This document shows positions 29,183-39,073 of a stretch of DNA of 64,000 nt, piece after piece (the first letter of the stretch is position 1; each line of letters begins with the position of its first letter). Position numbers and translations under genes: made by a program. This stretch comes from Chromatiales bacterium (GTDB lineage: Bacteria; Pseudomonadota; Gammaproteobacteria; Chromatiales; Chromatiaceae), in assembly GCA_024712425.1 (NCBI GenBank), contig JAKRWE010000001.1:1-64000 (forward strand), written 5' to 3'. Below the pieces are notes generated by a model that had not been told where the DNA came from, ran no database searches, and saw only the letters and a list, made by a program, of their open reading frames with translations.

Positions 29183-30376
29183 TCACACCTCCTTGGCCGC
29201 GCGCTGGCGGGCGGCGGCTACGACGGGGTTGTCATCAAGACTTGCGGCAGAATTCCGCCGCTGCGGGTCGATGTGGCTGGCGATCTCGGGCGCCTGGGCG
29301 CGGTATTCGAGCAGGGCCTCGCGTACTGCCTCCTGGGTCATGCCCTGCGCGAGAAAGCCCGCGGTCTTTTCCGGGCAGCCGGCGAGCAGGCAGAGATCGG
29401 CGATGGCCTGGGCCTCATTACGGGCAGCCTCTACCGCCGCGGCGATCTCGGCTGCGGCCAGTTCTTTCGGATCCGCTGCCACAGGGTCGTGAGCAGCGGG
29501 ATCAGGGTCATGGTGCTCCATGGTCGGTGCCTCCTGGGGTTGGGGTAAGGTCGTGTGAATCGGCGTTGAAAGTTCGGTACGCATGGCCGCGATGGCGTCA
29601 CGCAGGGTGCCCACCCGGTCGGCGAGCCCCGCGGCCACCGCGTCGCCGCCGAAGTAGAGCCGCGCCTGGGTATCCCGCACCGCCTCGACGGTGAGCCCCC
29701 GGTGCTGGGCCACCGACTCGGTGAAGATGCCGTAGAGTCGATCCACCTCGGCCTGCAGCGCCGCGCGGGCGCCGTCCGAGAGCGGCGCGTGGGGGCTGAA
29801 GTCATTCTTGTGGCTTCCGGCGTAGACGGCGGTGAAGCGGTAGCCGTCCTGTTCGTCCTTTCGCGACTGGTCGGCGTGCATGGCGATGACGCCGATGGAG
29901 CCGACGCCGCCGGTGGGGGTGACGAACACCTCGTCGCTTGCTGCCGCCAAGGCGTAGGCGGCGGAGAAGGCCTGGTCGTTGGCAACGGCCCAGACGGGCT
30001 TGTCACGCGTGGCGGCGCGGATGCGCTCGGCCAGTTCGAAGACGCCGCCGGCCTCGCCGCCCGGGCTGTCGATGTCCAGCACGATGCCGGCCACCGCCCG
30101 GTCGATCTGAGCCCCGATCTCCTGGTAGCTGGCAAGCCCCGAGGCCGCCTCCAGCCCCAGCGCGCGGCGCACCAGGGTTCCGTGGATCGGGATCACGGCG
30201 ATGTCGCACTGTCGGGAGACGGACGGCACTCGCGGCGCCGGCACGGGCGCGGCGCTCTCGGTTTCCGGCCAGCCGACGCGAGGGCCCAGCACGGCGAGGA
30301 TTGCGTCCAGCTTGGCGCGATGGATCAGCAGCGGCGTGTTGAACAGCCGCGCGGCGATGTGAGGCAACGGGTTCAC
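29183..30376 (-). CDS. S49/ClpP-like phage prohead protease (lambda C type)
   Basis: VLDIDSPGGEAGGVFELAERIRAA...AFSAAYALAAASDEVFVTPTGGVGSIGVI; GTG start. Confidence 0.85.
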   Translation of the reverse strand: MNPLPHIAARLFNTPLLIHRAKLDAILAVLGPRVGWPETESAAPVPAPRVPSVSRQCDIAVIPIHGTLVRRALGLEAASGLASYQEIGAQIDRAVAGIVLDIDSPGGEAGGVFELAERIRAATRDKPVWAVANDQAFSAAYALAAASDEVFVTPTGGVGSIGVIAMHADQSRKDEQDGYRFTAVYAGSHKNDFSPHAPLSDGARAALQAEVDRLYGIFTESVAQHRGLTVEAVRDTQARLYFGGDAVAAGLADRVGTLRDAIAAMRTELSTPIHTTLPQPQEAPTMEHHDPDPAAHDPVAADPKELAAAEIAAAVEAARNEAQAIADLCLLAGCPEKTAGFLAQGMTQEAVREALLEYRAQAPEIASHIDPQRRNSAASLDDNPVVAAARQRAAKEV

Positions 30377-31838
30377 GGGTTGTTGGGTCCTTGCGAGGGA
30401 TTGCGATTGCCGGCGCCCGGCGAATGTCTGGGATCGGAGTCGAACACCAGTCCCAGCTCGTCGGCGCGCTGGTTGTCCGCGGCGATCTCGCGATCCACGT
30501 CCTCGGCGTCGTAGCCGAAGGCGGAAATCGCCTCGGAGCGGCTCATGAGCCCGGCGCGGATGGCGGTGAGCAGCGCCTTGAACTCCTTCTCGGGATCCAC
30601 CCACTGCCAGCCCAGCGGGATCCACTTGCAGTTGAGGTAGTCCCGCCGGCGGCGGGCGAAGTCGGGCAACGGCAGCGCGCCTTCCAGCGCCGCCTGCTCC
30701 ATCCAGGCCCGCCAGACCGGGCGGCAGAACTGGCGCACGATCACGCCGTGCTGGATCGCCTCGCAGCGGCGCCGGAACTCCAGCAGCCCGCGCGGATGCT
30801 GGAGTAGTTCACGCCGGTGAGGTCCCCGGTCAGCTGCTCGTAGGTGACGCCGATGGCGGCGGCCACCGCGCGGAACTGGGTGCGCAGGAACTCCGAGTAG
30901 GAACCGCCCACGTCGGCCGGGTCGGAGAACTTGACGTCCTCGCCGGGCTCCAGAATCTGCAGGGTGCCGGGTTCGAGTCCGGCCAGCGCCACGCCGGAGG
31001 CATCCGCATCAGTTTCGCCCATGAGGTTGTCCTCCGGGCTCTGGCGGGTGATGAAACCGGCGAACATGGCGGCGGTTTTCTTGCGCACCAGTTCGGCGTC
31101 GTCGTACTGGTCGAGCTCGTTGAGCTTGACCAGCGCCCGCGAGAGCCAGGGCTCGCCCCGGATCTGTCCCGGCCGCAGGGGCCGGAACAGATGGATGATC
31201 TCGGTCGCCGGCACCCGCACGGTTTCCATGTCGGCGCTGCCGGCGGGGCTCAACGCGCCGTCCTCCGGGTGGACGCGATAGAGGTGGTAGGCAACGCGCC
31301 GGCCCAGCCGGTCGAACTCGATGCCGGCGCGGATCCGGTTGCCGTTGGGCGCCTCGGTGTTCAGGGTCAACGGCAGATGCTCGGGTTCGAGCAGTTGCAG
31401 CTGGAGCGGCACCGACAGGCCGTCCTCGGGGCGACGGGGGCGCAGCCGCACGAGGGATTCGCCGCCTTCCAGCATGGCCCGGCAGGCGAGCGCCTGCAGG
31501 CCGTAGAAGTCGGTGAGCCCCGCGCTGTCCGCCTCCTCGGTCCAGACCCACCACAACGACTGGATCGCCTTGCGCAGTTCGGCATCCTCGACCAGGCTCT
31601 GCGGCTTGATGCCGGTGCCGACGGCGTTGGCCACGAAGGCCTCGACGGCGGCCGAGGCCCAGGCGTTGCGGCGCACCAGGTCGCGGGACTTGGCGCGCAG
31701 CTCGCTGTTCGTGGCCAACATGGCGGCCACCGCGCCCGGATTGCCGGGCGTCCAGACGACACTGCGTCGCCCGCGGCCCGCCGCCTCGTGCACGGGCGGG
31801 CTCTTGAGCCGGCTGCGGATGCGCTGGAACCAGCCCAT
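30373..31838 (-). pseudogene. Lambda-type phage portal protein, frameshifted near the C-terminus
   Basis: ORF 30741..31838 reads GVNYSSIRAG then shifts; ORF 30373..30744 continues with VRQFCRPVWRAWMEQAALEGALPLPDF. Confidence 0.85.
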
Positions 31839-31839
31839 C

Positions 31840-32046
31840 TCAGAAGCCCTTGTCCGTGGTGACGCGGATCTGGCGCACCGGGGTCCGCCCCTGATCGCGG
31901 GCCAACTGGGCGTCGATCTCGCGCAGCGCCGCGCGCAGCTCCGCCACCGAGCGGTACTCCACCGTCTTGTCGCCGAAGGTCACGCGCCGTTCGCCCCGGG
32001 CCAGGGCGCGTTCCAGGGCCTCGCGATCGGCCTGGGTCCAGCCCAT
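31840..32046 (-). CDS. gpW-like head-tail joining protein
   Basis: MGWTQADREALERALARGERRVTFGDKTVEYRSVAELRAALREID. Confidence 0.75.
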   Translation of the reverse strand: MGWTQADREALERALARGERRVTFGDKTVEYRSVAELRAALREIDAQLARDQGRTPVRQIRVTTDKGF

Positions 32047-32047
32047 C

Positions 32048-32503
32048 TCAGGCGCCTGCCAGCGCGGCCAGTTCCAGCACCAGGTCGGTCTGCACCACGT
32101 CCCCGTTCTGATACAGGGTGCGCACGAAACGTCCCACGGGACGCCCCCGGACATTGAAGCTCGCCATCCCCGCGGTGGAGACGAACCGCGCCTCCATCGC
32201 AAACAGCAGGCCCGGGGCCGGCAGCCACAGGCTGCCGTCGAGAGAGGTCTGGATCTGGAGGGCCTCCTTGGGCGAGGCCACCCCGTTCTTGCGCGCGATG
32301 AGGATCGTGTACGGATGCCCGTCGCCCAGATCGAGCGGCGTGGTGAGCGTCTGCGTGTTGTTGGCCATGCCGCCGACCGGATAGGTCACGGCCTGGCTCG
32401 GCGCGATCCGCAGCCTGCCGTTCGCGTCGCAGGCGAGCGCGCGCCGCTCGTCCGTGCTGGTGTCCGGGTTGTGGTAGATACCTTCGATGACGCTCATGCT
32501 CAA
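32048..32503 (-). CDS. Hypothetical phage protein
   Basis: 151-aa ORF between gpW-like gene and terminase. Confidence 0.55.
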   Translation of the reverse strand: MSMSVIEGIYHNPDTSTDERRALACDANGRLRIAPSQAVTYPVGGMANNTQTLTTPLDLGDGHPYTILIARKNGVASPKEALQIQTSLDGSLWLPAPGLLFAMEARFVSTAGMASFNVRGRPVGRFVRTLYQNGDVVQTDLVLELAALAGA

Positions 32504-34287
32504 CTCATCCAGGAACTCTTGATGACGGTTCGCCCGCGCTGCCGGCGGTTCTTTTTCAATTCAGGATCGGGAGAGGGTTCCGTCGTCAGCTGGCGTTCCA
32601 GCTCCCGCCAGTGGCGCTCCTCGAAACGGTCGAGACCAGCGGCGGAAGCCGCGGCGCGGGCATAGACGTAGCAGTCGAGCGCCTCGTTGCGCTCGCGGAT
32701 CTTCTGCCACTCGCGCACCGGGTAGCCGTTGCGGTTGCGCCGGGTGATCAGCTGCTCGGCGCAGAGCTGCTTGACGAACTCGGCGTCCACCTTGGGCAAA
32801 TGGACGTAGCCCTCGGGATAGCGGATCTCGCCGTCGTCGAGCACCTCCACGCTCTTGCGCAGGTTGTTGTAGAACTCGAGCTTGGCGATACCGCCCGCGA
32901 CCGCGAACACCTTGACGCCCCGGCGCAGCTTACGGCCGCCCAGGGTGACGTCCACCGCCGTCGGGGTGCCGACCAGCGCCGCGCCCCGGGCGCCGCTCTC
33001 GTGGGTCCAGGTCTCGGCGAGCATCTCGGCCAGTCGCTTCCAGACCGCGTCGCGGGCGGTGTCGCCCATGAGCACCCGGTGCTCGACGAGCCACGCCTCC
33101 TTGCCGCGGCCGAAGGCCCAGACCGATGCCTCGATACGGTCCTTCTGCACGTCGGCGCCGCCCACCAGCAGCAGGCCGCCGGCGGGAACGGTACCGATGT
33201 GGTAATCCTCGCGCCGCTCCAGCAGGCGCTCCCAGTCGGGCGCCTCGCCTTCCTCCACCCATACCTCGCCCAGTTCGGTGTTCTTGAACGCCTTGAGCCG
33301 GGTGGCCGAGCCCTGCGCGGCCTCCCAGGCCGCAGCGATGTCGGCCCAGGAGCGCCAGCCCAGGGGACTGTAGAGCGAGGACGGGTGAAAGCCCACGGTC
33401 TTGCCCGCGTTCTCGGGCTTGGTTGCCCGCCACTCGCCGTGCTCGAGCATCCAGGTCTTGTGCGACTCGGCGATGGCCTCCTCGCAGGCCTCGCAGATGT
33501 ATCGGGCCGTCTGCGGCTCGCCCCATTGCCAGCGCAGCTGCTCGAAGCGCAGCCATTGCCTGTGGCCGCAGTGCGGACAGGGCACGAAGTACCGGCGCTG
33601 GTCGGAGGCCTCGAACTCCCGCTCGATGGGGCTCGCCCCCGCCACGGTGGGGGTGGAGGCGATGAAGATCTTGCGCCGGGCGAAGGTGCGCGTGCGCGCC
33701 TCGGCCAGGCGGATGGCGTCGCCTTCGCCCTCGACGTCGGCGGGATAGCCGTCCACCTCGTCGAGAAAGAGGTGGCGCACCGGCATCGAGCGCAGCCCCA
33801 CCGCGCTGTTGGCGCCGGTCATCACCAGCACGCCGCCGCGGAACTCCTTGGCCAGCACCGTGTTGCCGGCATCGCGGGATCGCGACGGGTTGACACGCTC
33901 GGAGAGCGCCGGCGACTCCTCGATCAGCGGATCGATGCGCTGCTTGGAGTTCCGCTTGGCCATCTCCACGGTGGGCGAGACGGCCATCATCGGCCCTGGG
34001 GCCAGATGGATGCAGTAGCCGATCCAGTTGTTGCCGCACTCGGTGCCGCCCACCTGCGCGCCCTTCATGAACACCACCCGCTCGGCAGGCGAGGACGGCG
34101 AGAGGCAGTCCATGATCTCCTTGAGATACGGCGTGCGCCGGGTGGACCAGCGGCCCGGCTCCGAAGCCGACTTGCTGGACAGCATCCGGTAGCGGTCGGC
34201 CCACTCGGAGACGGTGAGCAGCGGGTCGGGCGTCAGTCCTTCGCGCCAGGCGCGTTCGATGGCATCGGCGCCTTCATAGTCGAACAC
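32500..34287 (-). CDS. Phage terminase large subunit, GpA family
   Basis: ERVVFMKGAQVGGTECGNNWIGYCIHLAPGPMMAVSPTVEMAKRNSKQRIDPLI; likely GTG start. Confidence 0.92.
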   Translation of the reverse strand: MFDYEGADAIERAWREGLTPDPLLTVSEWADRYRMLSSKSASEPGRWSTRRTPYLKEIMDCLSPSSPAERVVFMKGAQVGGTECGNNWIGYCIHLAPGPMMAVSPTVEMAKRNSKQRIDPLIEESPALSERVNPSRSRDAGNTVLAKEFRGGVLVMTGANSAVGLRSMPVRHLFLDEVDGYPADVEGEGDAIRLAEARTRTFARRKIFIASTPTVAGASPIEREFEASDQRRYFVPCPHCGHRQWLRFEQLRWQWGEPQTARYICEACEEAIAESHKTWMLEHGEWRATKPENAGKTVGFHPSSLYSPLGWRSWADIAAAWEAAQGSATRLKAFKNTELGEVWVEEGEAPDWERLLERREDYHIGTVPAGGLLLVGGADVQKDRIEASVWAFGRGKEAWLVEHRVLMGDTARDAVWKRLAEMLAETWTHESGARGAALVGTPTAVDVTLGGRKLRRGVKVFAVAGGIAKLEFYNNLRKSVEVLDDGEIRYPEGYVHLPKVDAEFVKQLCAEQLITRRNRNGYPVREWQKIRERNEALDCYVYARAAASAAGLDRFEERHWRELERQLTTEPSPDPELKKNRRQRGRTVIKSSWMS

Positions 34288-34295
34288 GGCGCATG

Positions 34296-34835
34296 TCAGT
34301 CCACCCTGGGGGCGGGATCCCCGAGTTCCTCGAGATGCCGGCACACCTCGCGCTCGAGCATCACGTGCAGGGCATGGGCGTCCACGCCCAGCTCCGCCGC
34401 CATCTGGCTCGAGACCCGGGCGGGCCAGTTGAGCCAGGCGTCGCGTTCGGCCCGCGCCAGCTTGAACACATGGGCGAGCGCCTTCGCCCGATCCACCAGC
34501 TCCCCCTTGAGGCGGGCGAGCCGGACCTTGGCGGTCTGGGCCTTGAGCACCTCGTTGGCGGTTCGCGCCTGCAACAGCGTCGTGCCGCCCGAGGGCAGCG
34601 CCGACTCGCCGGTGGCCTCGCGAACGGCGTTGACGGCATCGACAGGCACCGCCTTCTGTTGGCGTTGCCCGCGCTGCTGGGCGCTATCGGTATTGGCCGC
34701 CCACTCGGCGTCCGCCTTTTGCGGATCGATGGTCCCGTCCGGCTCTGGGGTGATGCGCCCGGTCTTGATCGCCTTGCGCACGGCGGCGTCGGAAACGCCG
34801 CGGTGGCGGGCATAGGCGCGGATCGAGATACCCAT
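34296..34835 (-). CDS. Phage terminase small subunit-like (Nu1 type)
   Basis: MGISIRAYARHRGVSDAAVRKAIKTGRITPEPDGTIDPQKAD. Confidence 0.75.
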   Translation of the reverse strand: MGISIRAYARHRGVSDAAVRKAIKTGRITPEPDGTIDPQKADAEWAANTDSAQQRGQRQQKAVPVDAVNAVREATGESALPSGGTTLLQARTANEVLKAQTAKVRLARLKGELVDRAKALAHVFKLARAERDAWLNWPARVSSQMAAELGVDAHALHVMLEREVCRHLEELGDPAPRVD

Positions 34836-34993
34836 CGTGCATCCTGTTGATCAAGAAGGAAAATTGTTCGGAATAGGACTTGATAAGCGGGCCAAATGAA
34901 GCGTTGATGTTCAGGACGAACGAATGCCGCGGAGCCCATGGATGGGCGGGAGCGGCCATGTCCACACGGTCAAGCACAACGGGAGAGACGGAC

Positions 34994-35173
34994 ATGAACG
35001 CCAACACCACCGAGAAACGCTACGAAATCACCTTCCCCGGTCAGGCGCCCATGCGGCTGGCCAAGGACCAGATCCTCTCGCCGACCCTGCGCCGGGCCAT
35101 CGACAGCATCGAACGGGAGCCGGCCTGTATCGGCGTCACCCTGAAGAACGGTATCCAGATCAACGTCGCATAA
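34994..35173 (+). CDS. Small conserved phage protein
   Basis: MNANTTEKRYEITFPGQAPMRLAKDQILSPTLRRAIDSIEREPACIGVTLKNGIQINVA. Confidence 0.55.
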   Translation: MNANTTEKRYEITFPGQAPMRLAKDQILSPTLRRAIDSIEREPACIGVTLKNGIQINVA

Positions 35174-35186
35174 GGAGGACAGATCG

Positions 35187-35605
35187 ATGAAACTCACTGC
35201 CACCCAGGAACGCATCCTTCACGCCGCCGCCGGACGCCCCAGCGGCGACATCGAGCCGCTGCCGCCAACGTGAATGCCGGCATCCGCCAGCGGGTGATCG
35301 ACGGGCTGCTCAAGCGCGGACTGATCGAATTCAAAGGCGGCTATCACCGCATCAGCGCGGCCGGCTTTGAGGCCATCGGCAAGGCGCCGCGCTCCGGGAG
35401 CTACCGGAGCGGCACCAAGCAGGCGCGGATGATCGAGCTGATGCGCCGGCCCGAGGGCGCCAGCATCGACGAGATCGCCCAGGAGACCGGCTGGATGCCC
35501 CATACGGTGCGCGGCACCATGACCAACGCGCTCAAGAAGCGTCTCGGGATGACCATCGTTTCGCACAAGGACGAAGGCCAGCCGCGTCGTTACCGGATCG
35601 CCTGA
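35187..35605 (+). pseudogene. DUF3489-like protein, frameshifted early
   Basis: MKLTATQERILHAAAGRPSGDIEPLP, then a one-base shift into NAGIRQRVIDGLLKRGLIEFKGGYHRI... Confidence 0.6.
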
Positions 35606-35608
35606 TCC

Positions 35609-36878
35609 TCAAGCCTCAGCGTGCTCGGGCGCCTCAGCGGACGCCCGGGCTTCCTGTTCTTCGTCACCGATCCGTTCGGCGACCACGGCGGAGAAGCGTT
35701 GGCCGCTGCCCTCGAGCAGGGCCTCATTGCCCGTGTACTCCTGCCAGCGCCGCACGATCACGTACCTGGGATCGAGTTCGATGAGGCGGGTGCGACGTCC
35801 CGACTTCTCGCAGGCGATCAGGGTCGAACCCGATGTCGCGCGACTTGGAGGAGTTGCGCACCGCGCGCTCGACCAGCTCCACCGGCTTCATGGTGGGATG
35901 CAGGTCGTTCTTGGCAGGCTTGTTGAAGAACCAGACATCGCCCTGGTCCCGCGCGCCGCACCAGTAGTGGTCGTTGCCCTCCCGCCAGCCGTAGAGGATG
36001 GGCTCGTACTGGCGCTGATAATCGGCCCGCCCCAGAGTGAAGGTGTTCTTGGCCCAGATGATGAAGGTGGACCAGCGCCCGCCGGCGGCGCGAAAGGCCG
36101 CCTGCAAGGTATCCAGTTCCGAGGACGACATGGCGATGTAGACGGCGCCTTTCGTCACCTCGAGCAGATGCTTGCAGGCCATCTGCAGAAAGGCACCGAA
36201 GTCGCTTCCTAAGTTGTCGTTCAGGATCGGCCGGCTCGATCCGCGCAGCTTGTCCTTGGGGCTGTTGGCGTAGTTGACGTTGTACGGCGGATCAGTGAAG
36301 GCCATGTCGGCCAGCTCGTCGCCCAGCAGTGTCCGGTAGTCGGAGGCACGGGTGGCGTCGCCGCACAGGACCTTGTGCTCGCCCAGCAACCACAGATCGC
36401 CGGGACGGGAGGCGACAAGCTCCTCCGGCTCGGGCACCGCGTCGTCGTCGGTGAGGCCGGCGGTGTCCGTCTCGGGGGCGTCGAGCAGTTGTGCCAGTTC
36501 GTCCGGATCGAAGCCGATCACACTGAGATCGAACTCCTCCAGCTGCAGTTCGCCCAGCTCCTGGCGCAGCAGCTCCTCGTTCCAGCCGGCATTCTCGGCC
36601 AGCTTGTTGTCGGCGATGGTCAGCGCCCGGCGCTGCGCGTCGGTCAGATGCGCCAGCCGGATGACCGGCACCTCATCGAGCCCCAGCTCGCGCGCCGCCA
36701 GCAGTCGCCCGTGTCCCGCGAAGAGGGTGCCGTCCGCGTCGACGAGCACCGGGTTCACGAAACCGAATTCGGCGATCGAAGCGGCGATCTGCGCCACCTG
36801 CTCCTCGGAGTGGGTGCGCGCGTTGCGGGCATAGGGCGTCAGCGCCTCGACTGGGAGGCGCTCGATGTTCAGATCCAT
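35609..36878 (-). pseudogene. ParB-like + DNA N6/N4 methyltransferase, C-terminal motif deleted
   Basis: LPVEALTPYARNARTHSEEQV...AFTDPPYNVNY; the expected DPFGGSG segment is missing near 35829. Confidence 0.85.
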
Positions 36879-37188
36879 GGTGATTGCGTGCGAACCTCGG
36901 GTGCGAACCGCGAACCCGGTTTTTCGGGGTGACGCTGGCAAAACGCCGCGCCTCCGCCCTCCGCAGGGCTCAGTGGGCAGGAAGGACCCGCAGAAGGCAC
37001 AACGGTTGGCAGGGGGGGCGGAAATGACGAGGGCCCGGGGAGAACCCCCGAGCCCCGAACGCGCTTTGCTCGCGATGCTAGCGCAATCCTAGCGCAAAAC
37101 CGGCGAAAGTGTTGCAGCCCGAAACGGAGCGGGATTTCGATTTGTTACGCGTGACTTCGCAGCATTTGGGAACACCACGCAACCTCAC

Positions 37189-37533
37189 TCAATTTCCCTG
37201 GTCTTTTTCGTCTGGATCGTCATGCAGCCATGCGGGGATGTCTCGCTGACCATGCAAGACGCGCCAGACGTCGATGTGATCGTCGCGCTCGACGTAGAAA
37301 ACCAGATAGGGAAAACGCTTCACAGGCCAACACCGGATACCGGGTAGCTCGAGCTCCATGGCATAGCGTGGAGATCCACTCGCAGGGTGACGCGCAATAT
37401 GCCGGAATGCCTTTTCGACGGCATCAACGAAGCGCAAGGCGACACTTTCGCCAGCTTCCTGGAGGTAATGTTCGACGCCCTCCAGGATGTCCTGGTCAGC
37501 CCGGCTTCGCCGGACGACGGGTTTGACGCTCAC
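37189..37533 (-). CDS. RelE/ParE-family toxin
   Basis: RSRADQDILEGVEHYLQEAGESVALRFVDAVEKAFRHIARHPASGSPRY. Confidence 0.88.
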   Translation of the reverse strand: MSVKPVVRRSRADQDILEGVEHYLQEAGESVALRFVDAVEKAFRHIARHPASGSPRYAMELELPGIRCWPVKRFPYLVFYVERDDHIDVWRVLHGQRDIPAWLHDDPDEKDQGN

Positions 37534-37769
37534 TTGGCAGCGTGGCGACGGATGTGGTCGCGCAGGCCTTCAAAGTAAGCGGCATCGGCAATTCCACTGG
37601 GAGCGGAAGTCGCCCCGTCGAGCAGCAGGTTGCGTAGCTGGGTCCGCTCCTGATCCTTGCGGATCAGTTCGCGCACATACTCGCTGATGGTGCCATAACC
37701 GCGCTTGGCAACCTGCTCGTCGACGAATGCCTTGAGCCCGTCGGGAAGGGAAATGTTCATCGTACTCAT
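37530..37769 (-). CDS. ParD-family antitoxin
   Basis: MSTMNISLPDGLKAFVDEQVAKRGYGTISEYVRELIRKDQER. Confidence 0.88.
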   Translation of the reverse strand: MSTMNISLPDGLKAFVDEQVAKRGYGTISEYVRELIRKDQERTQLRNLLLDGATSAPSGIADAAYFEGLRDHIRRHAAK

Positions 37770-38179
37770 GCCTCAGATCCTAGACCTTTTGGCAAAAATT
37801 GGCAAGATTGTCGGTTGAGCCGAGCGGCCACGGCTCGCAACGCCCGCTGCCAACGCCGCCAGGCCGTCGTGCGGTCGTAACCGAAGCGGCGGCAGATGTC
37901 GCGCCAGCGCCATCCTTCCGCGCGCATCCAGACCAGATGGCGTTCCTCCTCGCCGAGCCACAACACCCAGCGCATGGTCTCCTCCATGCGGTCGATGGCG
38001 GCCGGGTCCGGCGGAAAGCGGTAGCAGGCATCCTCGCCGGAGAAGGTTTCCCAGGGCTGGCGCAGGATGGCCGGCCAGGTGTTGAAATAGCCCTGCATCC
38101 GGACGGGCGGCAGACGATGGGCCGTCTGCGCCGCTTCGCGGAACCGCTCGGCCACCTGCTCGATAGTCCACTCAGTCAT
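37766..38179 (-). CDS. Phage protein with C-terminal HTH-like segment
   Basis: MTEWTIEQVAERFREAAQTAHRLPPVRMQGYFNTWP...GWRWRDICRRFGYDRTTAWRRWQRAL. Confidence 0.65.
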   Translation of the reverse strand: MTEWTIEQVAERFREAAQTAHRLPPVRMQGYFNTWPAILRQPWETFSGEDACYRFPPDPAAIDRMEETMRWVLWLGEEERHLVWMRAEGWRWRDICRRFGYDRTTAWRRWQRALRAVAARLNRQSCQFLPKGLGSEA

Positions 38180-38381
38180 GGCGCACCTCCCGACGTCCGT
38201 AGAGCCGTTCCCCGATGCGCTGGATGAACTCCCGCTCGATCCAGTCCAGCCGCTCGTCCTCGGGCGAGATCACCAGGATCCCCTGTTCGCGCCAGCCCTC
38301 GCGCTTGATGGCCTCGGGATCGGCACGGTCGGGTTGCAGGCGCCCCAGGGGGCAGCGGTAATGCGGATTGGGTGCGTTCAT
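38172..38381 (-). CDS. Small phage protein
   Basis: MNAPNPHYRCPLGRLQPDRADPEAIKREGWREQGILVISPEDERLDWIEREFI. Confidence 0.55.
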   Translation of the reverse strand: MNAPNPHYRCPLGRLQPDRADPEAIKREGWREQGILVISPEDERLDWIEREFIQRIGERLYGRREVRHD

Positions 38382-38866
38382 CGCGCCACCTCCTGCTGGG
38401 CCATGACCCAGAGCAGCAGCGCGATGGCGTCCGCCTCGTTGTCGTCGGCCGGATGAAAACCCCGGGCCTTCACTGCGGCAATCACGTCCCGCTTGCCCGC
38501 ATTGCCGCGGCCGGTGGCGTGCTTCTTGATCGTGCCTACTGGCACGCCCTGGTACGGAATGCGCTGGTGCTCGCACCAGGCGGTCAGCTGGCCCAGGAAG
38601 CCGCCGTAGGCGTGGGCGGCGTCCACGCCCGCATGGCGGCGCACCTCCTCGAAGTAGATCGCCTCGATCGGGCCGACGGTGGCCTTCAGGTTTTCCAGCC
38701 AGCGCCGGAAGCGGAGGTAACGCATGCCGGCGCCCTCGAAGCGTCCGGGCCGGAAGGACTCGGTGCCGCTGGTGATGCGGCCCTCGGGCGTGCGGACCGC
38801 CCAGCCCGTCCGAGTGCCGAGGTCGAGCGCCAGCAGGCTGCCGTCACCCTTCGAGCCGTCCACAGC
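38378..38866 (-). CDS. RuvC-like Holliday junction resolvase
   Basis: LLALDLGTRTGWAVRTPEG...IEAIYFEEVRRHAGVDAAHAYGGFLGQL; start approximate. Confidence 0.7.
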   Translation of the reverse strand, partial: AVDGSKGDGSLLALDLGTRTGWAVRTPEGRITSGTESFRPGRFEGAGMRYLRFRRWLENLKATVGPIEAIYFEEVRRHAGVDAAHAYGGFLGQLTAWCEHQRIPYQGVPVGTIKKHATGRGNAGKRDVIAAVKARGFHPADDNEADAIALLLWVMAQQEVAR

Positions 38867-38884
38867 GGTGAGCAGACGAGAACC

Positions 38885-38932
38885 CCTCCGACCCGGGGGA
38901 GAGGAACCGGGGTGTTCCTCTCCCCCCGGAGG
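38885..38932. repeat. Imperfect inverted repeat in a noncoding gap
   Basis: CCTCCGacccgGGGGAGAGGAAC...GTTCCTCTCCCCcCGGAGG. Confidence 0.6.
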
Positions 38933-38948
38933 GGGGGAAAGGTGTTCG

Positions 38949-39026
38949 TGCAATCTGGAAAGTTCTCGTAACCATCTGATACGCAAAGTAAATAGTCCAG
39001 ATTGCAGACCCTTTCTGCAATCTGGA
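38949..39026. repeat. Three copies of TGCAATCTGGA (two direct, one inverted), iteron/operator-like
   Basis: 38949-38959 and 39016-39026 direct; 38996-39006 as TCCAGATTGCA. Confidence 0.75.
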
Positions 39027-39073
39027 TTTTTCGATGCCGGAAAACTTCGGCTGCCGGATTGAAGCCATCGGAT

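Noticed and set aside
27871-29694. 607-aa plus-strand ORF opposite the capsid gene
   Set aside because: Antisense shadow of a clear decoration/capsid gene; no recognisable domain.
32611-34815. 734-aa plus-strand ORF opposite terminase
   Set aside because: Antisense shadow of a clear GpA-type terminase.
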